DNA of 64,000 bases from Reclinomonas americana ATCC 50394 (lineage: Eukaryota; Jakobida; Jakobea; Jakobida), in contig PS015009.1 in NCBI GenBank assembly GCA_048213135.1, positions 434,001 through 498,000 on the forward strand, written 5' to 3'. Under the pieces are notes generated by a model that worked only from the letters and a program-made list of their open reading frames with translations, was not told the origin of the DNA and made no database searches. The translations under genes were made by a program, and so were the position numbers. Position 1 is the first letter of the stretch. Every line of letters begins with the position of its first letter. Below, one piece after another: positions 52,739 to 61,669 of the stretch.

Positions 52739-53923
52739 TTGGAAAAGAACGTTTTCATAGATAAGGTCCATGCCATAGACAACAATATCGGCAACCGGGA
52801 AAGTAAAAAACTGGCCGGGGCTCTTGCAAAGGATTTCAACTTTGTATCGGCTAACCTGTCCAATTTTTTGCCTGCTATTCCGCAGGAACAGCACTGGGAC
52901 CTCTATGTTGAACTAATGCGCAACCGTTCGCTCGCCGTTTTTCACAGTGAACTTACGCAACTCGCAGACCGCATGGAAGCGAGAGGCGACCTGGGTTTCC
53001 TGGAAACGGTTGGTAAGAAACCCTGTATCTTTTGTAATTATCACCTGGGGTCGTACCGGGCACTGCTGGGTTTCCTGGTGAACAGGAAGATCGACTTCGC
53101 CTTATTGCTCGACAACCGTACTTTTTCCGAACAGGGCGATAAAATAAGGGCAAGCATCGCTTCACTTCAGCAACACGCACAACACGAAGTATCCTTTGAT
53201 CTTTTCAACGTGGAAAACCCCGCTGCCATGATGCATATCGGGCAATGGATCAAAGCCGGAAAATCGCTGGTGGCCTACCTTGATGGCAATACCGGTTATG
53301 GCGGTATCAAAAGCGGGAAACAGGAAGTGTATGCACAGCTTGAATTTATGGGTATGCCCATCAGCAGCCGCAAAGGCATAGCCACGCTGTCTTATATCAC
53401 CAATGTGCCGATCATTCCCGCCATCAGTTATTTCGAAGATCGGGAAGCAGCCCCTGTACTCGACTTTCATCCGCCTGTTATACCACACAGGGAAACGCCC
53501 AGGGAAACCTGGGTAACGGATACCCTCCAGCGGTTGTATGCCATTCTTGAAAACAAACTGCGCCAGTATCCCCTGCAATGGGAAGCCTGGCTTTATGTTC
53601 ACAAGTTTCTTGACATGGAAACATTGCAAAAACGTTATGCCGTCGAAAAGGGTGACGTCGCCATACCAGGTAATGAAGACGCGGAACTGTCTTTTAATAA
53701 AGCGCTGTACGGTCTTTTCCTGCTGGATGAAACGCCTTACCTGTTCAACAGGCGTACCTATATCACGTACGAGATCAATGAACCGGTATTCAGCACCCTG
53801 CAGCAACTCGCGGCAAAAGACAGTATGCGCCGGGCTGAACTGAACATAAGCGACAGCAGCATGGGGCAGTTACTGGCACTGAATGTTTTATCACCTTGTT
53901 TACAAAACGCGGGAACCATATGA
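52739..53923 (+). CDS. LpxL-like lipid acyltransferase with an altered HxxxxD motif
   Basis: A 394-aa protein related to the LpxL/HtrB lysophospholipid acyltransferases. It has the His motif in CNYHLGSYRALLGF, but the acidic residue normally five positions after His102 is Arg107. The downstream YLDGNTGYGG resembles the family's DGN segment, and RKGIATLSYITNVPIIPA the substrate-orienting region. The start is TTG at 52739 (preceded by AAAGAAAAG); the next in-frame ATG would cut 60 residues. Such proteins in aryl polyene clusters hand the acyl chain to an acceptor, here perhaps a lipid or the peptide. The gene overlaps the AMP-ligase start by 4 nt. Confidence 0.75.
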   Translation: MEKNVFIDKVHAIDNNIGNRESKKLAGALAKDFNFVSANLSNFLPAIPQEQHWDLYVELMRNRSLAVFHSELTQLADRMEARGDLGFLETVGKKPCIFCNYHLGSYRALLGFLVNRKIDFALLLDNRTFSEQGDKIRASIASLQQHAQHEVSFDLFNVENPAAMMHIGQWIKAGKSLVAYLDGNTGYGGIKSGKQEVYAQLEFMGMPISSRKGIATLSYITNVPIIPAISYFEDREAAPVLDFHPPVIPHRETPRETWVTDTLQRLYAILENKLRQYPLQWEAWLYVHKFLDMETLQKRYAVEKGDVAIPGNEDAELSFNKALYGLFLLDETPYLFNRRTYITYEINEPVFSTLQQLAAKDSMRRAELNISDSSMGQLLALNVLSPCLQNAGTI

Positions 53924-55341
53924 GCGGTAACATGCTACTGGACGCCATCAAAAAACAAACCAGCGCCAACCCCGGCGGAGTTGCTCTTATGGAGGAAGGC
54001 CGTCAGTTGACCTATGCCGGATTATGGAAAGAGACAGATGAACTCGCAACTTTCTTTGCCAGACAAGGTATGGGTAAGGGCACCATCGTTCCCATTTATT
54101 ACAAAAACTCCATTCAACTCGCTGTTGTGTTCCTGGCGCTGCTTTCTGTTAATGCCAGCCCGCTGATACTGAGCCAGGAAAGACTGGGCACTGGCGACCT
54201 GGACGCGTTTCATTTTCATGCATTGATCATTGCCGAAGGAGAACAACATTTTTTCCCGGCATACGACAACCACCCGGTAACCCGTCATGGTGATCTCCGT
54301 ATTATTTTCAACACCAGGCCGGCGAAAAAGATCAGCCCCAAACTGCCCGGCATACTCGTTACCAGTTCAGGCAGCACCAGTAAGCCCAAGCTGATCGTAC
54401 TGACGATGGAAGGCGTTTTGCAAAATATAAAAGCCAACAGCCAGTCGCTGGGTATTGTTTCTTCCGACATCAGCCTGCAATGCCTGCCCATGAGTTATTC
54501 TTACGGACTCGTAGGCCAGTTCCTTACCCACCTGTATTGCGGCGCCGGCATTGTATTCAGCTCGAATAAACTGCTGGTACTGATGATGTCGGGATACATC
54601 AGCAAATACAAAATAACCACCCTGTTCACCGTACCGCCTATGTTGCGGCAATTCCTGGCCCTGGTGCACCCGGGCAACAGCCATGAAGTATATTCTTCAC
54701 TCCGGCTGGTGACCATCGGCGGCAATCATGTGGAAGCTTATACGGTAAAGAAAGCGATGAACCTGTTCAATTGCCAGGTGGTAAAAACTTATGGCCTGGC
54801 CGAAGCGGGTCCGCGTGTATGCAGCAACTTCATTACACCGGGCAATGAATCGGCCATCAATACCGCCGGTAAACCTATCGACAGGGTTAGCATCGACATT
54901 GTGGACGCCAAAGGAAATCCTTTGCAAAAAGGGCTTACCGGCCGCATATTGGTGAACAGCCCCTGCGTAAGCGCCGGGTACCTGCACCAGGCGGAGCGCT
55001 CTATCGTTACCGGCAAACGGGTACTGACAAAGGATTACGGGTATATAGAAAAGAACGGGAACCTGGTGGTAGTGGGCAGGCGTGGACAATACATGTATGC
55101 GCAGGGCAGGAAAATATGGTTCAGCGAAATAGAATCGGTGATCTATAATTCGGGCCAGGTTTGCAAGATCGCCTCTTCAAAAAAAGGAAGATCATTATAC
55201 CTGCAGGTACTCCCTTTATCCAATTGCAGGATAACGGAAGAAGGAATAAATAAAATGCTGGTCCACACTTTCGGGGACGTGATAGCGAGCCGGGTTCATG
55301 TTGAGTTCATTAATATACTGCAGATAAAAACTTTAAAATAA
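53920..55341 (+). CDS. AMP-dependent acyl/aryl-CoA or acyl-ACP ligase (ANL family)
   Basis: A 473-aa adenylate-forming enzyme. The A3 core TSSGSTSKPK lies near residue 147, the A5 core YGLAEAGPR near 290, and a hinge/A8-like GRRGQYMYAQGRKIWFSEIESV near 386, with the expected C-terminal region after it. It activates a carboxylate with ATP; in type II polyene clusters the substrate is a starter acid loaded on an ACP. The start ATG (53920) overlaps the stop of the acyltransferase, the ATGA arrangement of translational coupling; a TTG at 53896 is not used. Starter specificity cannot be read from sequence. Confidence 0.85.
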   Translation: MSGNMLLDAIKKQTSANPGGVALMEEGRQLTYAGLWKETDELATFFARQGMGKGTIVPIYYKNSIQLAVVFLALLSVNASPLILSQERLGTGDLDAFHFHALIIAEGEQHFFPAYDNHPVTRHGDLRIIFNTRPAKKISPKLPGILVTSSGSTSKPKLIVLTMEGVLQNIKANSQSLGIVSSDISLQCLPMSYSYGLVGQFLTHLYCGAGIVFSSNKLLVLMMSGYISKYKITTLFTVPPMLRQFLALVHPGNSHEVYSSLRLVTIGGNHVEAYTVKKAMNLFNCQVVKTYGLAEAGPRVCSNFITPGNESAINTAGKPIDRVSIDIVDAKGNPLQKGLTGRILVNSPCVSAGYLHQAERSIVTGKRVLTKDYGYIEKNGNLVVVGRRGQYMYAQGRKIWFSEIESVIYNSGQVCKIASSKKGRSLYLQVLPLSNCRITEEGINKMLVHTFGDVIASRVHVEFINILQIKTLK

Positions 55342-55350
55342 ACTACCGGT

Positions 55351-56001
55351 ATGGAACGTGTTGCTGTGGTTTGGACAGATAAAAAAGAGTGTACCGGCGA
55401 CCGGTACCTGGCGGGCATACTTGCGGGACTTAAAGAAGAATTTACCAGCAGGTACCATTTCCTGGCACCTCGCGAAGAGACCATCATCGGGCGGTTACTG
55501 TTGTGCAGCCTGTTACCCGGGATGTCACTTTCGGCTCTCATGAAAAACACCACCTATTCCGCCACAGGAAAACCTTATTTACAAGACGGCAGCCGGCATT
55601 TCAGTATCAGTCATTCCGGCGACCTGGTTATAGCCGCCTGTTCTGATCATGGCGGGATTGGGATAGACACCATTGAAACCGTTCGGATGAAAGATCAATC
55701 TCTCTCCTTTCTTCACCCGGATGAAAAGGAAGCTTATGATTCAAGTGAAGATAAGACCGCTTATCTCGGCAGTGTATGGACGAAAAAGGAAGCGATCTCA
55801 AAACTGACCGGCCAGGGCTGGGTGCCCGGATTTTCGGGCATCAATACAGAACATCCTGTGATCAACGGGCAACTGTTCCGGTTGGGAAAAATTGATATAC
55901 ATAACAATTACAGCACCCACATCGCCAGCGAAGAAAAAATTATGCCGGTGCTGACCCGGTTGTCTGCCAGGCAACTGATCAACCGGCAGCACTATAACTA
56001 A
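55351..56001 (+). CDS. 4'-phosphopantetheinyl transferase
   Basis: A 216-aa Sfp-type enzyme that moves the 4'-phosphopantetheine arm from CoA to the Ser of carrier proteins. Motifs are SISHSGDLVIAAC near residue 86, GIGIDTIE near 101-108 with the metal Asp, and WTKKEAISKLTGQG near 142-155 carrying the Glu and Lys of the WxxKEA signature. It probably activates the ACP at 52436. It lies 9 nt after the AMP-ligase and 9 nt before the dehydratase. Confidence 0.88.
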   Translation: MERVAVVWTDKKECTGDRYLAGILAGLKEEFTSRYHFLAPREETIIGRLLLCSLLPGMSLSALMKNTTYSATGKPYLQDGSRHFSISHSGDLVIAACSDHGGIGIDTIETVRMKDQSLSFLHPDEKEAYDSSEDKTAYLGSVWTKKEAISKLTGQGWVPGFSGINTEHPVINGQLFRLGKIDIHNNYSTHIASEEKIMPVLTRLSARQLINRQHYN

Positions 56002-56010
56002 TTATAAACT

Positions 56011-56457
56011 ATGATAAGCAATACTACTTTACCACAACCTTCTGCCCTGCTGCCGCATGGTGAACCTATCCTGCAAATAGACAGGATACTGGAATATATA
56101 CCCGGCAAAGGCCTGACAGCACAAAAAGAGATCACCGAAGAGAACCCATTTCTTAAAGGACATTTTCCGGGCTACCCGCTTATGCCGGGCGTAATACTGA
56201 TAGAAATGATGTTCCAGTCCTGCGGACTTTACGGAAGAATGGAAGCCGCCACCGGTGCTGTTGAAGAAGGAGCGAAAAAAATCGGCAAGGCCATTAAGAT
56301 CAATAATGCCGTATTCAAAAGTGAAGTACGACCGGGCGACCTGCTGGAGATCAGCGTACAGTTCAAACAAAAAATATTTGCCTTTTCTGTATTCGACTGC
56401 AGCATTACCAGCGATAAAAAAGTAGTGGCCGAAGCAGAAGTGACCGTATACATTTAA
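56011..56457 (+). CDS. FabZ-like 3-hydroxyacyl-ACP dehydratase
   Basis: A 148-aa hot-dog-fold dehydratase. The active-site His51 lies in GHFPGYPLMPGVILIE and the Glu65 in the same helix, the FabZ/FabA layout, and LPHGEPILQIDRIL near residue 14 is a typical FabZ start. It removes water from 3-hydroxyacyl-ACP to give the trans-2-enoyl product. Together with the reductase and ketosynthase it completes a polyene cycle; enoyl reduction would need the MDR enzyme at 60644. Confidence 0.9.
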   Translation: MISNTTLPQPSALLPHGEPILQIDRILEYIPGKGLTAQKEITEENPFLKGHFPGYPLMPGVILIEMMFQSCGLYGRMEAATGAVEEGAKKIGKAIKINNAVFKSEVRPGDLLEISVQFKQKIFAFSVFDCSITSDKKVVAEAEVTVYI

Positions 56458-56468
56458 ACAGTAAGATC

Positions 56469-57704
56469 ATGACAAATCATAAAGAACGCATCCTCATTAC
56501 CGGCATTGGCGCCCTCAGTAACCTGGGTATTGGTATTAAGGATTCCGTGGAACACATCAGGCAGAACAAACCTTCGTTTACGGAAAAAAGCGAATGGACA
56601 GTAGAAGGACTCGATAAAGAATATATCGGGGAGTGCGCCGGGTTTGAGTTTGAAAAGGTTTTTGAAAACCCCGGAACGGTTTTCCGGTATTCCCAACTAT
56701 CGATCATGGCCTGCAAGCTGGCACTGGATGATGCCGGGCTGGCGCCTCATACGGGCGACTCTTCCCGCACCGGCCTTATCATCAATTCCGATCTTGGTGC
56801 CAGCACCGCGGCTGAAAATTACGCGATGAAATTATACGCCAAAGGGCCGGAAAGGGTAAGCCCTTTTGACTTTACCAAATCCGTTGCCAACTGCGTAATC
56901 GGCGATACCGCCCGCCAGTTCAAGATCACCGGCGCCAGCTCTTTTATCATTGGAGAGAACAGCATCTCGTATGGCTTCAACCTGCTGCAGGACGGCAAGG
57001 CAGACATCATTATTTGCGGCGGTGTTGATGAACTGAGGGACAGAACGCTGTGGAATTATTCAAGACGGGGATTGACCGTGCCGGTGAATGGCTCCGATCC
57101 CGCTACGAACAGTCCTTCCAGTTTGCCCGGAGAAGACAACCGTATGCTTTTTGGTGAAGGCGCCGCCTTTGTGGTGCTTGAAACCGAATCCCATGCCAAA
57201 CAAAGGGGCGCTAAAATTTATGCGGAGATGCTGGGAGAATTTTCAGGATGCGATTCATTATGCAACGAGATCATCTGGGAAAGATCGCCGGAAGATCTTT
57301 CTTATAATATGCGCAAGGCAATGGAAGTATCGGGTATAGGTCCGGAGCAGGTATCTTTTATCATGGGTGCATCCACGCTTCCCTGGCAGGTGAACGCCTA
57401 TGAAGTACCCGCCATTGAAGAAGTGTGGAAAAACGAACCCGTAAAATACAGCAGCATCAAGTGCAGGACCGGGGAAACATTCAGCTCATCGCCGGTACTC
57501 TCTTTCGCGCTGGCGGCGGCTTACCTGTCGGAAGGCGCTATTCCCGGAACAGGCTGGCCCGCGTCTTTGTGGCAGCACAACCCGCAGCACATTCAAATGA
57601 TCGCTGCAGATGAATCAATAGGAAATGAACCGGCCTGTTGTCTTGTCAATTCCATACAACTGGGCGGCAATACTACATCAGCCATCATAAAAACATATCA
57701 ATAA
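56469..57704 (+). CDS. Ketosynthase-like chain-length-factor partner without active-site Cys/His
   Basis: A 411-aa member of the ketosynthase fold. The nucleophile segment, STACAAGTNS in the active enzyme at 51207, is here GASSFIIGENSI, about five residues shorter and without Cys. The two His segments are also lost: MGASTLP in place of NAHGTAT, and CRTGETFSSSP in place of GHTLGAAG. The protein keeps the fold signatures RILITGIGALSNLG and GEDNRMLFGEGAAFVVLE. Such catalytically dead partners form heterodimers with an active ketosynthase and set chain length in aromatic and aryl polyene synthases. Confidence 0.85.
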   Translation: MTNHKERILITGIGALSNLGIGIKDSVEHIRQNKPSFTEKSEWTVEGLDKEYIGECAGFEFEKVFENPGTVFRYSQLSIMACKLALDDAGLAPHTGDSSRTGLIINSDLGASTAAENYAMKLYAKGPERVSPFDFTKSVANCVIGDTARQFKITGASSFIIGENSISYGFNLLQDGKADIIICGGVDELRDRTLWNYSRRGLTVPVNGSDPATNSPSSLPGEDNRMLFGEGAAFVVLETESHAKQRGAKIYAEMLGEFSGCDSLCNEIIWERSPEDLSYNMRKAMEVSGIGPEQVSFIMGASTLPWQVNAYEVPAIEEVWKNEPVKYSSIKCRTGETFSSSPVLSFALAAAYLSEGAIPGTGWPASLWQHNPQHIQMIAADESIGNEPACCLVNSIQLGGNTTSAIIKTYQ

Positions 57705-57721
57705 AGGAGCAGGTACATACG

Positions 57722-59929
57722 ATGATAAGAAGGGCAGTACGAATTATATCCGTGATACTGGGGCTGACGCTCCCTGTACCTCTTTTTGCCCAGTTTAAAC
57801 TGAAGGGGGTTATCCGTAACGCGGACCTTAAACCCGTGGCGAACGCGAAAGTATATTTCAAGGAAGATTTTGAATTTGTATACTCCGATGTCAACGGCAA
57901 TTTTCAGTTGCCGCTTACCGACACCGGCAATTTCATCATTGTGGCCGAGCTATCGCCCTATCCTCCCGCCGAAGCGGATATTACCATAAAGGAACTGACC
58001 CGTGATCTTTCCGTTACCCTTTCGCTGAGTCAGAAGTCAGGAAGCGTTCTGAAGAATGTTACCGTTAAAGCCGCGGTACTGAGTGCTACGAATGACAAGG
58101 CCCGGTCGGAACTGTTTGCCAAGATCGATATACTGACCACGGCAGGTTCCAATGCCGATATTACCTCTGCCTTTAAAACCCTGCCGGGTACCCAGCAGGC
58201 CGTTTCGGAAGACGGGTTATTTGTAAGGGGTGGCCAGGGATCTGAAACACAACCTTATATTGACGGACTACGCACGCCGAATTTTTATTACAGCGGCGCA
58301 CCCGACATTTCCCACCGGGGTCGTTTCCCGCCCTCACTTTTTAAAGGTTCTTTCTTCGCCAGTGGTGGCTATTCAGCGCAATATGGACAGGCATTGTCAT
58401 CCGTTATCGTACTGGAAACGGAAGGATTGCCTGCCAGCAGTTCTATAGACTTTAACATTGGTACGGTAGGCGCCGGCGCTTCGGCCAATATGTTGTCGAA
58501 GAATGGCCGCTCGTCGTACGGAGGGTCGATCAGTTATCTTAACCTGCGGCCTTACTACAGTATCATTAAACAGGCATACGATTTTGAAGAGCCGCCTTAC
58601 TTCCTCGATGGCAGTATTTTCTTCAGGATCAAGACAGGGAAAAAAGGCCTGCTCAAATTGTACAGCAGCCTGTCGCAAAGTGACCTGTCCCTGTTCCGGC
58701 AAAATATAGATTATGATTACCGGCAGGATTACTACAGGTTACGTAACAAAAACAGCTACAGCAATATTTCCTATACATCGGCACTCAGCAACAACTGGTC
58801 GCTGGAGTCGGGTGGTGCATGGGGACAGAACAGGGATATTTTCAGGCTGGGCCAGGTGGACTCTGCCACCACTTCGCGGTACAAAGACAGTTCGGTAATG
58901 AATTACTCGCTCCAGGGAAGGATCGCACTGAAAAAAAGATTCGACAATAAATTATCGCTGCTTACCGGCACAGAGTACCAGTACTATTATAAAAAATTCG
59001 ACAAGAGCAGTGTATTGAGTACGGCGCATGCCAGTTTCTCTGACAACTACGCCGCCTTGTTTGCTGAAATGAATTATGAAATAGCCGATAAGCTGAACGC
59101 AAGGCTGGGTGTAAGAGGTGAATATTCATCGATCCTCAACAGGCTTGTCGCCGCCCCGCGTGCCATGGTGGATTACAATTTTTATAAAAACTACCACCTT
59201 AACTTTTCTTACGGGCAGTTTTACCAGAAGCCCGAAGAGGACATGTTCTTCTTCAAACAGGATATGCGTTTCCTGAAATCGACCCATTATATCCTGGGTC
59301 TGCAAAAACTGAAAACGAATTCCTATACGCTCCGCGTGGAAGCGTATTACAAGAAATATGACCGGCTTACCCTGTTCACCCCAGACACCACGCAGGATGG
59401 GTACGGCTATGCCAGGGGGATCGAGTTTTTCTGGCGTAAAAAGATCAATGAGAAGAGTATGGAATACTGGATATCCTACTCTTACCTGGATTCAAAAAGA
59501 AAGTTCTGGTATTATCCTGTGTATACACAGCCTGGCTTTGTTTCCAATCACGCCATGTCGCTTGTGTTCAAACGTTATTTCAGTAAGATCAGTACACATA
59601 TCGCAGCGTCCTATTCTTTTGAATCGGGCAAACCTTATTATAACCCGTTGCGCTCCACATCTGAATACCTGGAAGACCGCACCAGCAGCTACCGCAACCT
59701 GAACCTGAGCGTAGCCTATGTAAGAAATATTAAGAAAGTGTATTCCATATTCGTAGTAACAGTAAGTAATGTGCTGAATGACAAACAGGTTTTTGGATAC
59801 CGGTATTCCTCCGTCGACATCAACAAAAGACAGGAGGTCAAACCGCTGGCCGGCAGGTTCATATTTATAGGCGCATTTTTCAGCATTGGGATCGACAGAA
59901 CGGAAGACGCCTTTAACAGGTCACTATAA
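57722..59929 (+). CDS. TonB-dependent outer-membrane receptor, 735 aa
   Basis: An outer-membrane receptor with signal peptide (to about residue 24, PLFAQ), a carboxypeptidase-regulatory-like domain (FKLKGVIRNADLKPVANAKVYF), a plug domain (ITSAFKTLPGTQQAVSEDGLFVRGGQGSETQPYIDG-like segment at about 145-185) and a beta barrel ending in aromatic residues. It has no SusD partner. It is smaller than typical SusC proteins. The ATG at 57722 is preferred over a frame open to 57638 that overlaps the chain-length factor. In this cluster it could import a siderophore-like product or serve in immunity or uptake; the substrate is unknown. Confidence 0.85.
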   Translation: MIRRAVRIISVILGLTLPVPLFAQFKLKGVIRNADLKPVANAKVYFKEDFEFVYSDVNGNFQLPLTDTGNFIIVAELSPYPPAEADITIKELTRDLSVTLSLSQKSGSVLKNVTVKAAVLSATNDKARSELFAKIDILTTAGSNADITSAFKTLPGTQQAVSEDGLFVRGGQGSETQPYIDGLRTPNFYYSGAPDISHRGRFPPSLFKGSFFASGGYSAQYGQALSSVIVLETEGLPASSSIDFNIGTVGAGASANMLSKNGRSSYGGSISYLNLRPYYSIIKQAYDFEEPPYFLDGSIFFRIKTGKKGLLKLYSSLSQSDLSLFRQNIDYDYRQDYYRLRNKNSYSNISYTSALSNNWSLESGGAWGQNRDIFRLGQVDSATTSRYKDSSVMNYSLQGRIALKKRFDNKLSLLTGTEYQYYYKKFDKSSVLSTAHASFSDNYAALFAEMNYEIADKLNARLGVRGEYSSILNRLVAAPRAMVDYNFYKNYHLNFSYGQFYQKPEEDMFFFKQDMRFLKSTHYILGLQKLKTNSYTLRVEAYYKKYDRLTLFTPDTTQDGYGYARGIEFFWRKKINEKSMEYWISYSYLDSKRKFWYYPVYTQPGFVSNHAMSLVFKRYFSKISTHIAASYSFESGKPYYNPLRSTSEYLEDRTSSYRNLNLSVAYVRNIKKVYSIFVVTVSNVLNDKQVFGYRYSSVDINKRQEVKPLAGRFIFIGAFFSIGIDRTEDAFNRSL

Positions 59930-59958
59930 AATATTTTATTAAAACAAATAATACGACT

Positions 59959-60621
59959 ATGAAAATGATGAAACTAATCGGGTTGGGTTTATTGATCGCG
60001 GCCATCCCTTTTGCATCGGAAGCGCAAAACAAAAAAGAGGCCAAATACCTGGCTGCTATGAAAAGCGCTGTAGCCATTGTGGACACCTGCGAAACCAAAG
60101 AAGTATTTCTTGGCGTGCAGGAAAAATTCAGCCATATCGCTTCACAGAGAAAGACCGACTGGCTGCCTTACTATTATATCGCCTTCTGTTATACACATGT
60201 CGCCATGATGAACAAGGTACCCGACAGTATTGAATATTACACCCAGCTGGCCGACCAGGCCATCACCATGTCGGATTCGCTGAATAAAAAGAACGCTGAA
60301 CTGTATTGCCTGAAAGCATTGAATACCATCGCTAAAATAGATGTTGATTTTATGAAAAGGGGTTTGCAGTATTCTTCGCTGGCCAATAAAATGCTCGACG
60401 AAGCACAAAAGATCGACTCGGCAAACCCACGGGTGTATTACCTGAAAGGCAGGTTCCTGTATGGCCGGCCGGTACAGTTTGGCGGTGGTAAAAAAGCGGC
60501 GAAGCCCTGGTTTGAAAAAGCCGTGGCCGCTTATACCGCTCACAACGACCGCACCAGCATTTACCCGCACTGGGGCGATAACCTCGCCAACAGGTTACTG
60601 CTCGCCTGCAAAGAAGATTGA
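59959..60621 (+). CDS. Exported helical TPR-like protein
   Basis: A 220-aa protein with a signal peptide (MKMMKLIGLGLLIAAIPFAS, cleaved after SEAQ). The mature part is helical and looks like three or four TPR-type helix pairs, for example LPYYYIAFCYTHVAMM, ADQAITMSDSLNKKNAELYCLKALNTI and ARVYYLKGRFLYG-like PRVYYLKGRFLYG near residue 165. No catalytic motif. It follows the TonB receptor by 29 nt and may be its periplasmic partner. I do not recognise a named family. Confidence 0.7.
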   Translation: MKMMKLIGLGLLIAAIPFASEAQNKKEAKYLAAMKSAVAIVDTCETKEVFLGVQEKFSHIASQRKTDWLPYYYIAFCYTHVAMMNKVPDSIEYYTQLADQAITMSDSLNKKNAELYCLKALNTIAKIDVDFMKRGLQYSSLANKMLDEAQKIDSANPRVYYLKGRFLYGRPVQFGGGKKAAKPWFEKAVAAYTAHNDRTSIYPHWGDNLANRLLLACKED

Positions 60622-60643
60622 TAACAGATAAACCGTTCAGAAG

Positions 60644-61639
60644 ATGATCCGATCAATGAAATTTTTTAAGACCGGCGAACCAACCGATGTTCTTTCTTTT
60701 GAAGATCATGAACTTGTTCCGCTGGAAGATATTGAAGTAAGGGTACGCGTCCGCTACAGCAATATCAATTATTCCGACCTGGTGGTGGTGAGGGGGCAGT
60801 ATGGCTACCTGCTCGATCTTCCGGCCGTAGCCGGTGCTGAAGGTGTGGGCACTATCATTGCAACCGGCAAGGCCGTAACAGAGTTTGCCGTTGGTGACCG
60901 GGTAACTTTTCACAGTTCCGCCGGTGGCGCCTGGGCAGAAGAGATTAACCTGCACCAGAAACACGTAGTGAAAGTTCCCGAAAAAATGAGCGATGAAGTA
61001 GCCGCACAGTTCTTTACCAATCCCATTGCGGCAGTGGCTATGCTGGATGAGGCGAATGTTCAAAGCGGGGACACCATACTGGTAACCGCGGCAGGATCAT
61101 CATTGGGTAAACTGCTCATCCAGTTCGCCCAACGAAGGGGCATTGCCGTTATTGCCGTAACCCGTACCGATGATCTTACAGAATACCTGCTGGAACTGGG
61201 CGCCAAAGCCGTGATCAATTCTGAGAAAGAGAACCTGAGCATAAGGGTAAAAGAGCTTACCGATAACCAGGGTGTACAATTCATTTTTGATGCCGTATCG
61301 GGTAAACTGGCCAACCAGCTGATGTACTGCATGGCTGAAGGCGGCAGGTATATTCTTATCGGCGCCCTGAGTGCGGAAAGGATACCGCTGAACTCCAGCC
61401 TCATCATTGCCAGGAACATCATCATCGATTCCTTCTGGGCACATCGCTGGTACCTGAAGCAGTATCGCGTTTCCCCGGAGCAGCACCGCGAACTCCGCAA
61501 AAAAGTGATACAGGATATGGCCGACTGGGATATACAATTGCCGGTTGATAAAATATACCCGCTCAGCGATACGGTTGAGGCCCTGCGGCATTTTCAGCAA
61601 AGCGGACGGGCGGGCAAAATACTGATCAGCTGCACCTGA
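60644..61639 (+). CDS. MDR-family NADPH oxidoreductase (enoyl/quinone reductase-like)
   Basis: A 331-aa zinc-free medium-chain dehydrogenase. The Rossmann motif is VTAAGSSLGKLLIQFAQ near residue 148, and NYSDLVVVRGQYGYLLDLPAVAGAEGVG near 42-68 is the catalytic-domain segment. The sequence is closest in style to mitochondrial 2-enoyl thioester reductase (ETR1/MECR) and quinone reductases. In the cluster it would be the natural enoyl reductase for the acyl chain, which would turn the polyene pathway into a saturated-chain pathway; the substrate is inferred. Confidence 0.85.
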   Translation: MIRSMKFFKTGEPTDVLSFEDHELVPLEDIEVRVRVRYSNINYSDLVVVRGQYGYLLDLPAVAGAEGVGTIIATGKAVTEFAVGDRVTFHSSAGGAWAEEINLHQKHVVKVPEKMSDEVAAQFFTNPIAAVAMLDEANVQSGDTILVTAAGSSLGKLLIQFAQRRGIAVIAVTRTDDLTEYLLELGAKAVINSEKENLSIRVKELTDNQGVQFIFDAVSGKLANQLMYCMAEGGRYILIGALSAERIPLNSSLIIARNIIIDSFWAHRWYLKQYRVSPEQHRELRKKVIQDMADWDIQLPVDKIYPLSDTVEALRHFQQSGRAGKILISCT

Positions 61640-61669
61640 AGGTCAGCTGTACCGAACTAAAATGAATTT

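Noticed and set aside
50454-57704. Primary fatty acid synthesis operon
   Set aside because: A Cys-less ketosynthase partner, AMP-ligase, dedicated PPTase and LpxL-like transferase, flanked by RiPP genes, are not part of a housekeeping fab operon.
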